A DNA stretch of 6,852 nt from Planctomycetaceae bacterium (GTDB lineage Bacteria > Planctomycetota > Planctomycetia > Planctomycetales > Planctomycetaceae). The notes under the pieces are model-generated. The model saw only the letters and a list, made by a program, of their open reading frames with translations. It made no database searches and had not been told where the DNA came from. The position numbers and the translations under genes are program-made. The stretch covers positions 1 to 6,852 of the forward strand of contig JAJDEK010000506.1 of the NCBI GenBank assembly GCA_029259875.1. The letters run 5' to 3'. Position 1 is the stretch's first letter. Each line of letters starts with the position of its first letter. Positions 1 through 5,375 of the stretch are shown one piece after another.

Positions 1-788
1 GTTTTGACATCCATTACAATAGCACATGCACTTTTGGGTCGCCATTTATTAACAATTGTCTGCAACTGTCGTTCGGTATACAGCTGAATAATGGAATCCA
101 GCGTCATAACCAAAGTCTCTCCATTGCGTGCTGCTACTCGAGAATCATTGCGAACTTCAATCACACGCCCATGCGCATCACGAATCTGAAACCGATGGCC
201 ATTTTGACCACATATCAAGTGATCAAAAGCCTCTTCAATGCCTCCCTGCCCTTTACCATCGATATCCCTTAATCCTAAAACGTGTGCGGCTAATGCGCCT
301 TGTGGGTATTTACGACGGTATTCCTGGCGAAAGCCCCAGACCTCATCAGAGAGATTCAGCGCTCTGATACCTTGTAGTTCATGATCGGTGAGACGACGTT
401 TGACCCAAAGAAATAGTTTGGCCTCATTCTGTTTCAGTCGACTGAGAAAATGAGTTCGATTGAGGTTAAGCACCTCGCATATCTGTGACACATCTTTCTG
501 ATTTTCCAGGCGTTGTGGAATCACATACAAGCTGCTGGCTACAATCGTTGTTGCGAATAGTCGTCCGTTTCGGTCAAGCAGGTCCCCTGGCCTGGCAGGA
601 ATTTTTTCTTTATAAACCTGCTGTCGTGCCACGACCTTTGCGAACTGACGATGTCCGATGTATTGAAGATAAATGAGCCGTCCGGAAATCACAATCCATG
701 CGAATACCACCAGAATCATAAGACTCCAGGTTCGCCAACTTGTTTTAAGATCAAACCTTCCGGAACTCAAAAAACTACCCACTTTCAT
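1..788 (-). CDS. ftsI: FtsI/PBP-type peptidoglycan D,D-transpeptidase, N-terminal part (cut by window edge)
   Basis: Class B penicillin-binding protein, which cross-links peptidoglycan at the division site with its active site in the periplasm. Only 262 residues are present; the transpeptidase domain with the SxxK nucleophile lies beyond the left edge. Visible: a short cytoplasmic N-terminus, one membrane segment at about residues 23-42, then the PBP dimerisation domain with ARPGDLLDRNGRLFA (65-79, matching the family's RG-x-I-x-DRNG box), YPQGALAAHVLG (161-172), GGIEEAFD (182-189) and LTL-like MTLDSIIQ (228-235). The start is fixed by an in-frame TAG directly before the ATG. No convincing Shine-Dalgarno sequence precedes it. 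It lies 98 bases after the FtsL-like gene in the same direction, the normal dcw position of ftsI. A SpoVD- or PBP2-like paralogue is possible, but position favours FtsI. Confidence 0.88.
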   Translation of the reverse strand, partial: MKVGSFLSSGRFDLKTSWRTWSLMILVVFAWIVISGRLIYLQYIGHRQFAKVVARQQVYKEKIPARPGDLLDRNGRLFATTIVASSLYVIPQRLENQKDVSQICEVLNLNRTHFLSRLKQNEAKLFLWVKRRLTDHELQGIRALNLSDEVWGFRQEYRRKYPQGALAAHVLGLRDIDGKGQGGIEEAFDHLICGQNGHRFQIRDAHGRVIEVRNDSRVAARNGETLVMTLDSIIQLYTERQLQTIVNKWRPKSACAIVMDVK

Positions 789-886
789 CTATGGTCGTTC
801 GAATGATATTCAATTCCAGCAGCCAGACTCCTCGAACTAGATTCAAATGACTCTAATATAATATGTAGTGACAAAGTTCTCTCAGA

Positions 887-1201
887 CTAATCTTTCACCG
901 CTTTTGTCGAACGATTCAAATGCCATTGTAGTAATGGCATTTCACGCCGATCTGTTACTGAAGGACGCTGATTTGATTGCACATCAAGCTCTCCCCGTTC
1001 GATGGAGTTCAAGACTTGTCTTGGAGAACCAGCCTGCTGTGTAGCCAGTTTCATTTTGGCATGGACATCGACCAACACATCCAATTGATAATGCTGGCGA
1101 CTGACGCGGCGTTTGAGCTCCAGACTCTCTTTTTCAAGCGCAATTCCGATCAGCGATACAGCAACCGCTAATAAGATTGCACTCCCGAAACGGAATAACA
1201 T
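887..1201 (-). CDS. FtsL-like small bitopic membrane protein
   Basis: A 104-residue protein with one membrane segment near its N-terminus (about residues 3-22) followed directly by a charged, leucine-bearing helix (about 23-56) likely to form a coiled coil, and a polar tail. This size and topology, and the place between rsmH and ftsI, are those of FtsL, the divisome protein that pairs with FtsB/DivIC and helps activate FtsW-FtsI. FtsL diverges too much in sequence for a firm call by eye. I chose the ATG at 1201 because GGAAAGG lies 9 bases before it. A TTG at 1219 would add six residues (start MERLGS) but would place that same GGAAAGG inside the gene. The reading frame is closed upstream by TAA. 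The following transpeptidase gene starts 98 bases later, so co-transcription is likely. It could instead be a planctomycete-specific divisome subunit. Confidence 0.72.
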   Translation of the reverse strand: MLFRFGSAILLAVAVSLIGIALEKESLELKRRVSRQHYQLDVLVDVHAKMKLATQQAGSPRQVLNSIERGELDVQSNQRPSVTDRREMPLLQWHLNRSTKAVKD

Positions 1202-1298
1202 CGAACCCAGCCTTTCCAAGCCAACGGGCCGATGATCAATCGATTCGCCGCTGGTTTAGATTCCCATGAAATAAGACGAACACATACGCCTGATTTCA

Positions 1299-3182
1299 CT
1301 ATCGGCTGGATGTGTTTCCGGGAACAAGACTGACTCGACTGGCATCATAAGGGAGCTGCAATTCGGTGCCAATTTGTAGCTTATTGGGGTTCTGCAGCTT
1401 TTGACGATTGATCTGATAAATCTGAAACCAGCGAGAAGAACGCCCAAGATGCCTCTGTGAAATATCGGTCAATGTATCATTACTTCCCACGCGATACATC
1501 GGACGTCCATCTTGGCTGATAAAAAATCCGGATGGTTTATTCGATTTACGCATTGCTCCTGTTCCGGAAAACTTACTAGCTATTGTTTGTGTCGATTTGT
1601 GCCGCGATTGATATCGTGCATTGACCGCCGCTCGATCCGGCGCAATCAATTTCAACCCAGGTCTCATCTTTTGTGGATCACTCACGCGACTTCTGTTGAT
1701 CTCTGCCAGTATTTGAAAGTAACGCCCGCTACCATACAATTTCTTGGAGATTGTCCAGAAATTCTCACCATGCTGTACCGTGTATTCACCGCGTGCATTT
1801 GCAACAGGCTGCTGATTGAATGACTCTTCCTGTAAAGCACCGAATTCCTGGGTGGAAGCTTCCCTGGTAGGTGCAGGACGATCAAATAGCCCCTGAGCCT
1901 GAGGTGACTGCTGTTCCGTCATCACTTCTGAGTTACGAAACGTACCTGAATCGATTGCTGCTGCAGTAGGATTTTTGACCGTCGTAACACTTTCTGCTTG
2001 TTGCGCTGAAAATTCTTCCGGACGAAAATTACCAAACCGCTCCTCATTCTGATTCATCGCACCTGCATTGAATTCTGAAACCTGTGGTTGTTCGAATTCC
2101 TGGCCGAATGACTGCCCATTTTGAGCCGTCGATGTTTGAGGTTCACTTTGTGAGAATGCGGCATCATCAAACTCACCTGCTTCAGCGGGACTGGAAATAT
2201 CTGTTATATTGATCTTCGCTGTTTTTTCAGAGAATTCCTCAGGGTTTTGCATCTGAGCCGAATTCACTTCATTTGAAGGATCAAAGTTTCCAAACTCATT
2301 TTCCGCAGATTGCTGTGGTTCTGCCTGCATATTTTGTCCCTGCTGTGCTGCTGCTCCACCGAACGGATCTTCTTCTCCCTGGAATGCATTAGCGGTTCCT
2401 TCTGCTGTCTGAGAAAATTCATTTTCCGAAGGTTTCTCCATCAAGCCCGAATCCCCTATCTCTGGATCGGGTGGTAATCCATTTTGGGACTCCAAATTGA
2501 AATTGTTCTGTTGCTGAGCCGTTTGTGCTGGCTGTTGAGCCAACTGGTCACCTTCTGAAAACGGGTTTTGCTGCTCTGAGCCGAATTCCTGTTGAGAATT
2601 ATTGAAAGTCGCTGGCTCTGCCTGATTCTGCATGTCAGGCTGAAATTCATTTTGAGAAGGATTTGCAAATTCATTGTTCGAACTTGGTGAGGAATCAAAC
2701 TGCTGGAATCCATTGTCTGCCTGATTCCCAGCGAGTTCTGCAGACTGTTGTGGCTCAGTCTGGTTTTCAAACGCATTTTGAGAAAACTGATCCGCGCCTT
2801 GTGTCCCAGATTGCTGCATCGCAAAAGAATTATCCTGATCCTGTCCTTCTTGTGGAGTGGAAAACCCTGAATTGCTTCCATTCGACTGATTTAGCACCTG
2901 AGCGGAAGAGTTAGGCTCAGTATTTCCCGCTCCAAAAGGATCTACTTCTTGATTCGGATCTGTTTCTGATGAGTGTTCCGTAGAACCAGCCTCTGCAGGA
3001 TTATTAACAGCAAGATCCTCCTGTGGTCGATTGATTTTCTGATACACGACCAAACCAAAGGCACTCAGCAGGATAAAAATCAAGCAAAGACCCACTTTGG
3101 TTTCGATGGCAATCCCCGACTTGGGTTTTTCAACTCCCCAGTCTTCTTCGGCTGTCTTTTCTGCTTTTTTTTCTTCAGTCAT
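1299..3182 (-). CDS. Gln/Asn-rich membrane-anchored protein with two C-terminal LysM domains
   Basis: A 627-residue protein. Order: acidic/lysine-rich cytoplasmic N-terminus (1-27), one membrane segment (about 28-48), a very long low-complexity region (about 50-460) rich in Q, N, S, E, A and F, LysM 1 (about 466-515, YTVQHGENFWTISKKLYG), a basic linker (516-560), and LysM 2 (about 562-611, YRVGSNDTLTDISQRHLG). LysM modules bind N-acetylglucosamine glycans such as peptidoglycan, so the C-terminus is probably periplasmic and holds on to the wall at the end of a long flexible tether. The low-complexity part repeats short phenylalanine motifs (NEF, QEF, EEF, NPF, DPFG). No catalytic domain is visible. 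It sits between rsmH and the FtsL-like gene in the same direction, which suggests a role in division or wall assembly (inference). The ATG at 3182 has only a weak ribosome-binding site (GGAATTGG). Membrane and LysM calls are firm; the cellular role is unknown. Confidence 0.87.
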   Translation of the reverse strand: MTEEKKAEKTAEEDWGVEKPKSGIAIETKVGLCLIFILLSAFGLVVYQKINRPQEDLAVNNPAEAGSTEHSSETDPNQEVDPFGAGNTEPNSSAQVLNQSNGSNSGFSTPQEGQDQDNSFAMQQSGTQGADQFSQNAFENQTEPQQSAELAGNQADNGFQQFDSSPSSNNEFANPSQNEFQPDMQNQAEPATFNNSQQEFGSEQQNPFSEGDQLAQQPAQTAQQQNNFNLESQNGLPPDPEIGDSGLMEKPSENEFSQTAEGTANAFQGEEDPFGGAAAQQGQNMQAEPQQSAENEFGNFDPSNEVNSAQMQNPEEFSEKTAKINITDISSPAEAGEFDDAAFSQSEPQTSTAQNGQSFGQEFEQPQVSEFNAGAMNQNEERFGNFRPEEFSAQQAESVTTVKNPTAAAIDSGTFRNSEVMTEQQSPQAQGLFDRPAPTREASTQEFGALQEESFNQQPVANARGEYTVQHGENFWTISKKLYGSGRYFQILAEINRSRVSDPQKMRPGLKLIAPDRAAVNARYQSRHKSTQTIASKFSGTGAMRKSNKPSGFFISQDGRPMYRVGSNDTLTDISQRHLGRSSRWFQIYQINRQKLQNPNKLQIGTELQLPYDASRVSLVPGNTSSR

Positions 3183-3224
3183 GGCACTGAACCAATTCCA
3201 ATAAAACGTAAAAATTGTCTTCGT

Positions 3225-3250
3225 CAGACCAATAGAAATCTATTTGTCTG
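3225..3250 (-). other. Intergenic hairpin between rsmH and the LysM gene
   Basis: In the 91-base gap the minus strand folds as CAGAC paired with GTCTG, one A/G mismatch, then AATAG paired with CTATT around a 4-base ATTT loop. That is ten pairs in a 26-base element, with a TTTTT run about ten bases further on. It could be a weak terminator or attenuator, or an mRNA processing or stability element between the cistrons. The T run is too far from the stem for a standard intrinsic terminator. Confidence 0.4.
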
Positions 3251-3273
3251 GCAACCAAATTTCGTAGTAATAA

Positions 3274-4194
3274 TTATGTCTTCATTGCAACCCGCAGCTT
3301 TGCCGTACGGCAACGCGGATTGACCCGCTGTTCTGCCTGGGTTGCGACGATCGGCTTCTGTGTTAAGTTCTTCCAGATAGTTTGATTTTTAAAGGCTTGC
3401 TTGACCAACCGGTCTTCCAGAGAGTGAAAACTGATAATCACAGCCCGACCTCCCGGTTTCAGTACTTGTGGTAATACAGATTCCAACATAATTTGTAATT
3501 GTTCGAGTTCTTTGTTCGCCGCAATCCGTAACGCCTGAAATACGCGTGTTGCCGGGTTTTTCCTCGCTGAAGCCAACGCCTTTGTCGGGACAGCTTCGCG
3601 AACGGCTCTTGTCAATTCTGTAGCCGTCCTGATCGGTGCCGCTTTCCGCTGCTTGACAATCTGGCTTGCTATTCTCTGACTAAAACGTTCCTCGCCATAA
3701 ATTTCGAATATTTCACACAATTCTGATTCGGGGAGCGTTTCCAGCAATTTCCAAGCAGGAACTCCCGTACTGGTGTCAAACCGTAAATCCAATTCTCCCG
3801 TTGACTCAAATCCAAAACCACGTTCGTTGTCTCCCAGTTGATCCGACGATAACCCCAGATCCAACAGGATTCGATCTATGTTTTTCAATTGCAGTTCTTC
3901 CATAACTGCTGGAAGTTCTGCGTAACTTGCCTGCTTGAGGTGCCACTGCTCAGCTGATGATTTTTCTAACTGTAATTTGTCTCTTGCAAAATTCAGCATC
4001 ATCTCATCGCGATCCAAACCAATTAAGATTCCCTCTGTACTAATTCTTCGCAGAATGTGCTGGCTATGACCTCCAGCTCCTACTGTTCCGTCAACAACCA
4101 CTAGACCGGGAGATAAATCAAGTTGTTCAATGACCTCACGCAACAGGACCGGTAAATGGATAGGCTTCTTCTGATCACCGGACATACCTGACAT
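3274..4194 (-). CDS. rsmH: 16S rRNA (cytosine(1402)-N(4))-methyltransferase RsmH (MraW)
   Basis: Cytoplasmic SAM-dependent methyltransferase that adds the N4-methyl group to C1402 of 16S rRNA in the decoding centre. The 306 residues are full length for the family and all its signatures are present: HLPVLLREV (13-21), the SAM-binding DGTVGAGGHS (35-44), LDLGLSSDQL (111-120), RGFGF and LDLRFD (125-140), RVFQALRIAANKEL (217-230), GGRAVIISFHSLEDR (248-262) and the C-terminal NPRCRTAKLRVA (292-303). The helical insert between 140 and 215 is intact. ATG at 4194 is used; a second ATG three codons later is possible, and neither has a strong Shine-Dalgarno sequence. It has its own promoter about 185 bases upstream and a folded leader, and is followed 91 bases later by the LysM gene. 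In most bacteria it directly follows mraZ; here 604 bases intervene. Confidence 0.97.
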   Translation of the reverse strand: MSGMSGDQKKPIHLPVLLREVIEQLDLSPGLVVVDGTVGAGGHSQHILRRISTEGILIGLDRDEMMLNFARDKLQLEKSSAEQWHLKQASYAELPAVMEELQLKNIDRILLDLGLSSDQLGDNERGFGFESTGELDLRFDTSTGVPAWKLLETLPESELCEIFEIYGEERFSQRIASQIVKQRKAAPIRTATELTRAVREAVPTKALASARKNPATRVFQALRIAANKELEQLQIMLESVLPQVLKPGGRAVIISFHSLEDRLVKQAFKNQTIWKNLTQKPIVATQAEQRVNPRCRTAKLRVAMKT

Positions 4195-4232
4195 TCACTT
4201 GGTAACGATTCTAAATAAAATGATCTATTATC

Positions 4233-4259
4233 AATCGAATAGGCAATAACCATTCGATT
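4233..4259 (-). other. Hairpin in the rsmH leader
   Basis: AATCGAAT pairs with ATTCGATT (eight perfect pairs). After a one-base bulge GG pairs with CC, leaving a 6-base loop. The element lies 38 bases before the rsmH start codon, inside the predicted transcript. Its position and strength suggest control of rsmH translation or mRNA stability, or a protein-binding site. It matches no riboswitch class I recognise. Confidence 0.45.
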
Positions 4260-4343
4260 AATTCTAAATCTGATGATTTGGTTTTAAGGCAGGGGGTAGA
4301 GACTTTTGAAATGAAACTCTGAGAGATTGTTTGCTTGTGTGTT

Positions 4344-4370
4344 AAGTTGAAGAACCAACTTGAATTTCAA
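4344..4370 (-). other. Overlapping inverted repeats at the 5' end of the rsmH transcript
   Basis: Just downstream of the predicted rsmH transcription start, AAGTTG pairs with CAACTT across a 6-base loop (4344-4361). It overlaps a second inverted repeat, CTTGAA/TTCAAG around one base (about 4358-4370). The two cannot form fully at once, so the segment could be a 5' stabilising hairpin, a switch between two folds, or a repressor site. Short AT-rich repeats also arise by chance, so confidence is limited. Confidence 0.3.
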
Positions 4371-4378
4371 GCCCGAGA

Positions 4379-4407
4379 AGTTTAGAAAATTCTCGTTTTT
4401 TTGACAA
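4379..4407 (-). promoter_or_regulatory. Sigma70-like promoter for rsmH
   Basis: On the minus strand a -35 box TTGTCA (4402-4407; 5 of 6 to TTGACA) is followed after exactly 17 bases by a -10 box TAAACT (4379-4384; 4 of 6 to TATAAT). Transcription would start near 4372, giving rsmH a leader of about 180 bases. This would let rsmH and the genes after it be expressed without the mraZ promoter. Confidence 0.5.
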
Positions 4408-4567
4408 GATCAGTTAAAGTTATTTGAAAAGCAGTAAAGTAAAATCGCTAAGTCGTCTGATAGAAAGCAATTGAATCAATCTCGATCCACAAAATTACTG
4501 CTGGCAGTGAGAGAATTCTGTTTTCTCAGCAAATTTCTTTGCACAAGGAGGGAACCCTGAAGCCATC

Positions 4568-4606
4568 CGTCTCAAGTAGCTTCCATTCTACTTAAGTGCG
4601 GAGACG
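4568..4606 (-). other. 12-bp bulged hairpin with AATGGAAG loop
   Basis: Two perfect six-base half-stems stack: CGTCTC/GAGACG outside and AAGTAG/CTACTT inside. A 7-base one-sided bulge (4594-4600) separates them on one strand, and an 8-base loop (4580-4587) caps the stem. Flanking GCCATC (4562-4567) and GGTGGC (4614-4619) can extend the stem if one wobble pair is allowed. The length and perfect pairing make chance unlikely, although I could not compute folding energies. Confidence 0.55.
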
Positions 4607-4658
4607 AACGACCGGTGGCCCAACCAAAGTATTCTGAGCACACACAGGTGACTTCCAT
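4572..4658 (-). CDS. Possible 28-residue small ORF, coupled to the preceding one
   Basis: The ATG lies eight bases after the stop of the 12-codon frame, with an AGGTGA Shine-Dalgarno-like sequence four bases upstream of it (from AGG). The predicted peptide has two cysteines (TCVC at 4-7) and no membrane segment or known motif. Its start is in the loop of one hairpin and its end runs through the large bulged hairpin, so the bases may be constrained by RNA structure and not by protein. I consider translation less likely than not. Confidence 0.18.
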   Translation of the reverse strand: MEVTCVCSEYFGWATGRSSPHLSRMEAT

Positions 4659-4665
4659 TTCACCT
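4646..4665 (-). other. Hairpin with the same AATGGAAG loop
   Basis: AGGTGA pairs perfectly with TCACCT and encloses AATGGAAG, the same eight bases as the loop of the hairpin about 60 bases downstream, although the stems differ. On the minus strand the stem contains a Shine-Dalgarno-like AGGTGA and the loop an ATG, so folding would mask this possible start site. Confidence 0.5.
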
Positions 4666-4704
4666 TCAATCCGCAAAGCCCGGTAGCCAGCGGAAGAGTT
4701 CCAT
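4666..4704 (-). CDS. Possible 12-residue leader peptide with a perfect ribosome-binding site
   Basis: AAGGAGG stands five bases before this ATG, the best ribosome-binding site in the window and better than those of the large genes. The frame codes for MELFRWLPGFAD and ends in TGA, eight bases before the next ATG (4658). No family is recognisable and 12 residues carry no coding statistics. It may be a leader peptide whose translation affects the downstream RNA folds, or AAGGAGG may be part of a GGA-rich protein-binding site and not translated at all. Confidence 0.3.
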   Translation of the reverse strand: MELFRWLPGFAD

Positions 4705-4774
4705 TATTTCCTCCTTGAATAACACTGTTTATTTTTCGTTGCTAAACTGCTTTTAAAATTGGTAGCCATCAGCC

Positions 4775-4792
4775 AGCCGTTCCATCTCGGCT
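4775..4792 (-). other. Hairpin just after the mraZ stop, loop AGATGGAA
   Basis: AGCCG pairs with CGGCT around an 8-base loop, starting a few bases after the mraZ stop codon. It shares ATGGAA in its loop with the two hairpins further on. No T run follows directly, so it is a poor candidate for an intrinsic terminator. Confidence 0.4.
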
Positions 4793-4798
4793 TGATTT

Positions 4799-5254
4799 CT
4801 ACCAGGGCATTTGCCCAAAGGCCTGAGTGGCCATTTCATCAAAATGAGGTCCGTGATCCTTAAGATAGGTATCCCAACGCTCTGTACTCCAAATTTCTGC
4901 ATGATCTTGAACTCCAATCAATATCACTTCCTGCTTTGCTTCCAAGCTAGCCAGGTTTGCTAAACGTTCAGGAATACAAATCCGCCCTTGAGAGTCCACT
5001 TCTACTTTCTCTGCCCGCGAATAATACAAACGGAGATATCGGGCTGCCTCAGGGACATTATTGGAATATTCTTTCAAGCGTTGTGCCTGCTGTTCAAATC
5101 CTTTCTCAGAAAAAAGCAACAAAGATGTTTCAGTGCCCGGTGCAATATAAATCTGTGTAAATTCTTTATTAACGAGCTCCTCTTTGACTCGCTTGGGGAT
5201 TGCCAAACGACGTTTTCCATCCAAAGTCTTATTGAAGGTTCCTGTTAACGCCAT
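4799..5254 (-). CDS. mraZ: Transcriptional regulator MraZ
   Basis: DNA-binding regulator of the dcw cluster, built from two SpoVT/AbrB-like halves that assemble into a ring. The 151 residues show both signature motifs: NKTLDGKRRLAIP (8-20) and VEVDSQGRICIP (84-95), plus the family's IGVQDHAEIWSTERWDTY stretch (113-130). I start it at the ATG at 5254. This gives the N-terminus MALTGTFNKTLD expected for MraZ, has GGGGA just before it, and lies about 33 bases after the predicted transcription start. A GTG at 5284 would add ten residues, but these are encoded by the operator repeats and would leave almost no leader. Three 10-base-spaced direct repeats between promoter and start suggest autoregulation, as known for MraZ in other bacteria. 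The next dcw gene, rsmH, is unusually far away (604 bases). Confidence 0.95.
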   Translation of the reverse strand: MALTGTFNKTLDGKRRLAIPKRVKEELVNKEFTQIYIAPGTETSLLLFSEKGFEQQAQRLKEYSNNVPEAARYLRLYYSRAEKVEVDSQGRICIPERLANLASLEAKQEVILIGVQDHAEIWSTERWDTYLKDHGPHFDEMATQAFGQMPW

Positions 5255-5258
5255 TGAT

Positions 5259-5283
5259 CCCCACTTGCCACCATTCTTCACCA
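5259..5283 (-). promoter_or_regulatory. Candidate MraZ operator: three direct repeats at 10-base period
   Basis: The minus strand reads TGGTG, five bases, TGGTG, five bases, TGGGG, ending four bases before the mraZ ATG. MraZ of E. coli binds TGGGN direct repeats separated by five bases upstream of mraZ. The spacing and number match here; two of the three copies carry T in place of the fourth-position G. The last repeat also serves as the Shine-Dalgarno region, so binding could block transcription start or early elongation. Confidence 0.65.
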
Positions 5284-5293
5284 CAGAGTGATG

Positions 5294-5321
5294 AATTTAT
5301 CAGCCAGATCGGAATCGTCAA
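5294..5321 (-). promoter_or_regulatory. Sigma70-like promoter for mraZ
   Basis: TTGACG (5316-5321; 5 of 6 to the -35 consensus) is followed after 16 bases by TAAATT (5294-5299; 4 of 6 to the -10 consensus). Transcription would begin near 5287, directly upstream of the three operator-like repeats and about 33 bases before the chosen mraZ start. Confidence 0.5.
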
Positions 5322-5375
5322 GCATGATTGATTCATAGAGAAGAAAACAAAGAACTTGAAATGACCTAGATACTT

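Larger units (their letters stand above)
4195..4798 (-). other. 604-base mraZ-rsmH spacer with a candidate structured RNA
   Basis: This gap has no long reading frame. The half next to rsmH (4195-4407) is AT-rich and holds a promoter and leader hairpins. The half next to mraZ (about 4529-4792) has higher GC content and contains: a hairpin with a 5-bp AGCCG/CGGCT stem and loop AGATGGAA (4775-4792); a weaker GGAGGA/TCTTCC stem with ATGGAA in its loop (4692-4714); AGGTGA/TCACCT with loop AATGGAAG (4646-4665); a 12-bp stem with a 7-base bulge and the same loop AATGGAAG (4568-4606); and GCAAA/TTTGC with a GAAA tetraloop (4529-4542). Sequences are as read on the minus strand. The GAAA loop and one G-U pair favour the minus strand as the RNA strand. 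One wobble in an outer GCCATC/GGTGGC stem favours the plus strand. I recognise no known RNA family. Confidence 0.5.

Noticed and set aside
128..676. Plus-strand open frames of 63 and 79 codons across the left part
   Set aside because: They lie opposite the transpeptidase gene, whose minus-strand translation shows clear family motifs; the plus-strand translations show none.
789..886. AT-rich TATTATATT stretch as a promoter for the transpeptidase gene
   Set aside because: No -35 box at workable spacing; the nearby TTGTCA is only 5-9 bases away from the possible -10 boxes.
2456..3323. Open frames of 83, 116 and 141 codons overlapping the LysM gene
   Set aside because: They are out-of-frame by-products of its low-complexity composition, with no recognisable domains.
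4401..4440. Plus-strand TTGACA at 4401-4406 as a promoter for an antisense RNA
   Set aside because: No acceptable -10 box lies 15-19 bases downstream on the plus strand; the same bases form a better-spaced minus-strand promoter.
4549..4558. AGGG/CCCT inverted repeat as a terminator stem
   Set aside because: Only a two-base loop remains between the arms and no T run follows on either strand.
4671..4695. GCAAAGCC followed by GGTAGCC on the plus strand, resembling parts of the cyclic di-GMP-I (GEMM) riboswitch
   Set aside because: The 5' partner segments and the second helix of that riboswitch are missing, the two pieces are directly adjacent where a long hairpin should lie, and no plus-strand gene follows.
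5255..5284. GTG start for mraZ adding ten residues
   Set aside because: MraZ proteins normally begin just before the first AbrB-like motif, the extra codons consist of the operator repeats, and the predicted transcript starts only about three bases upstream.
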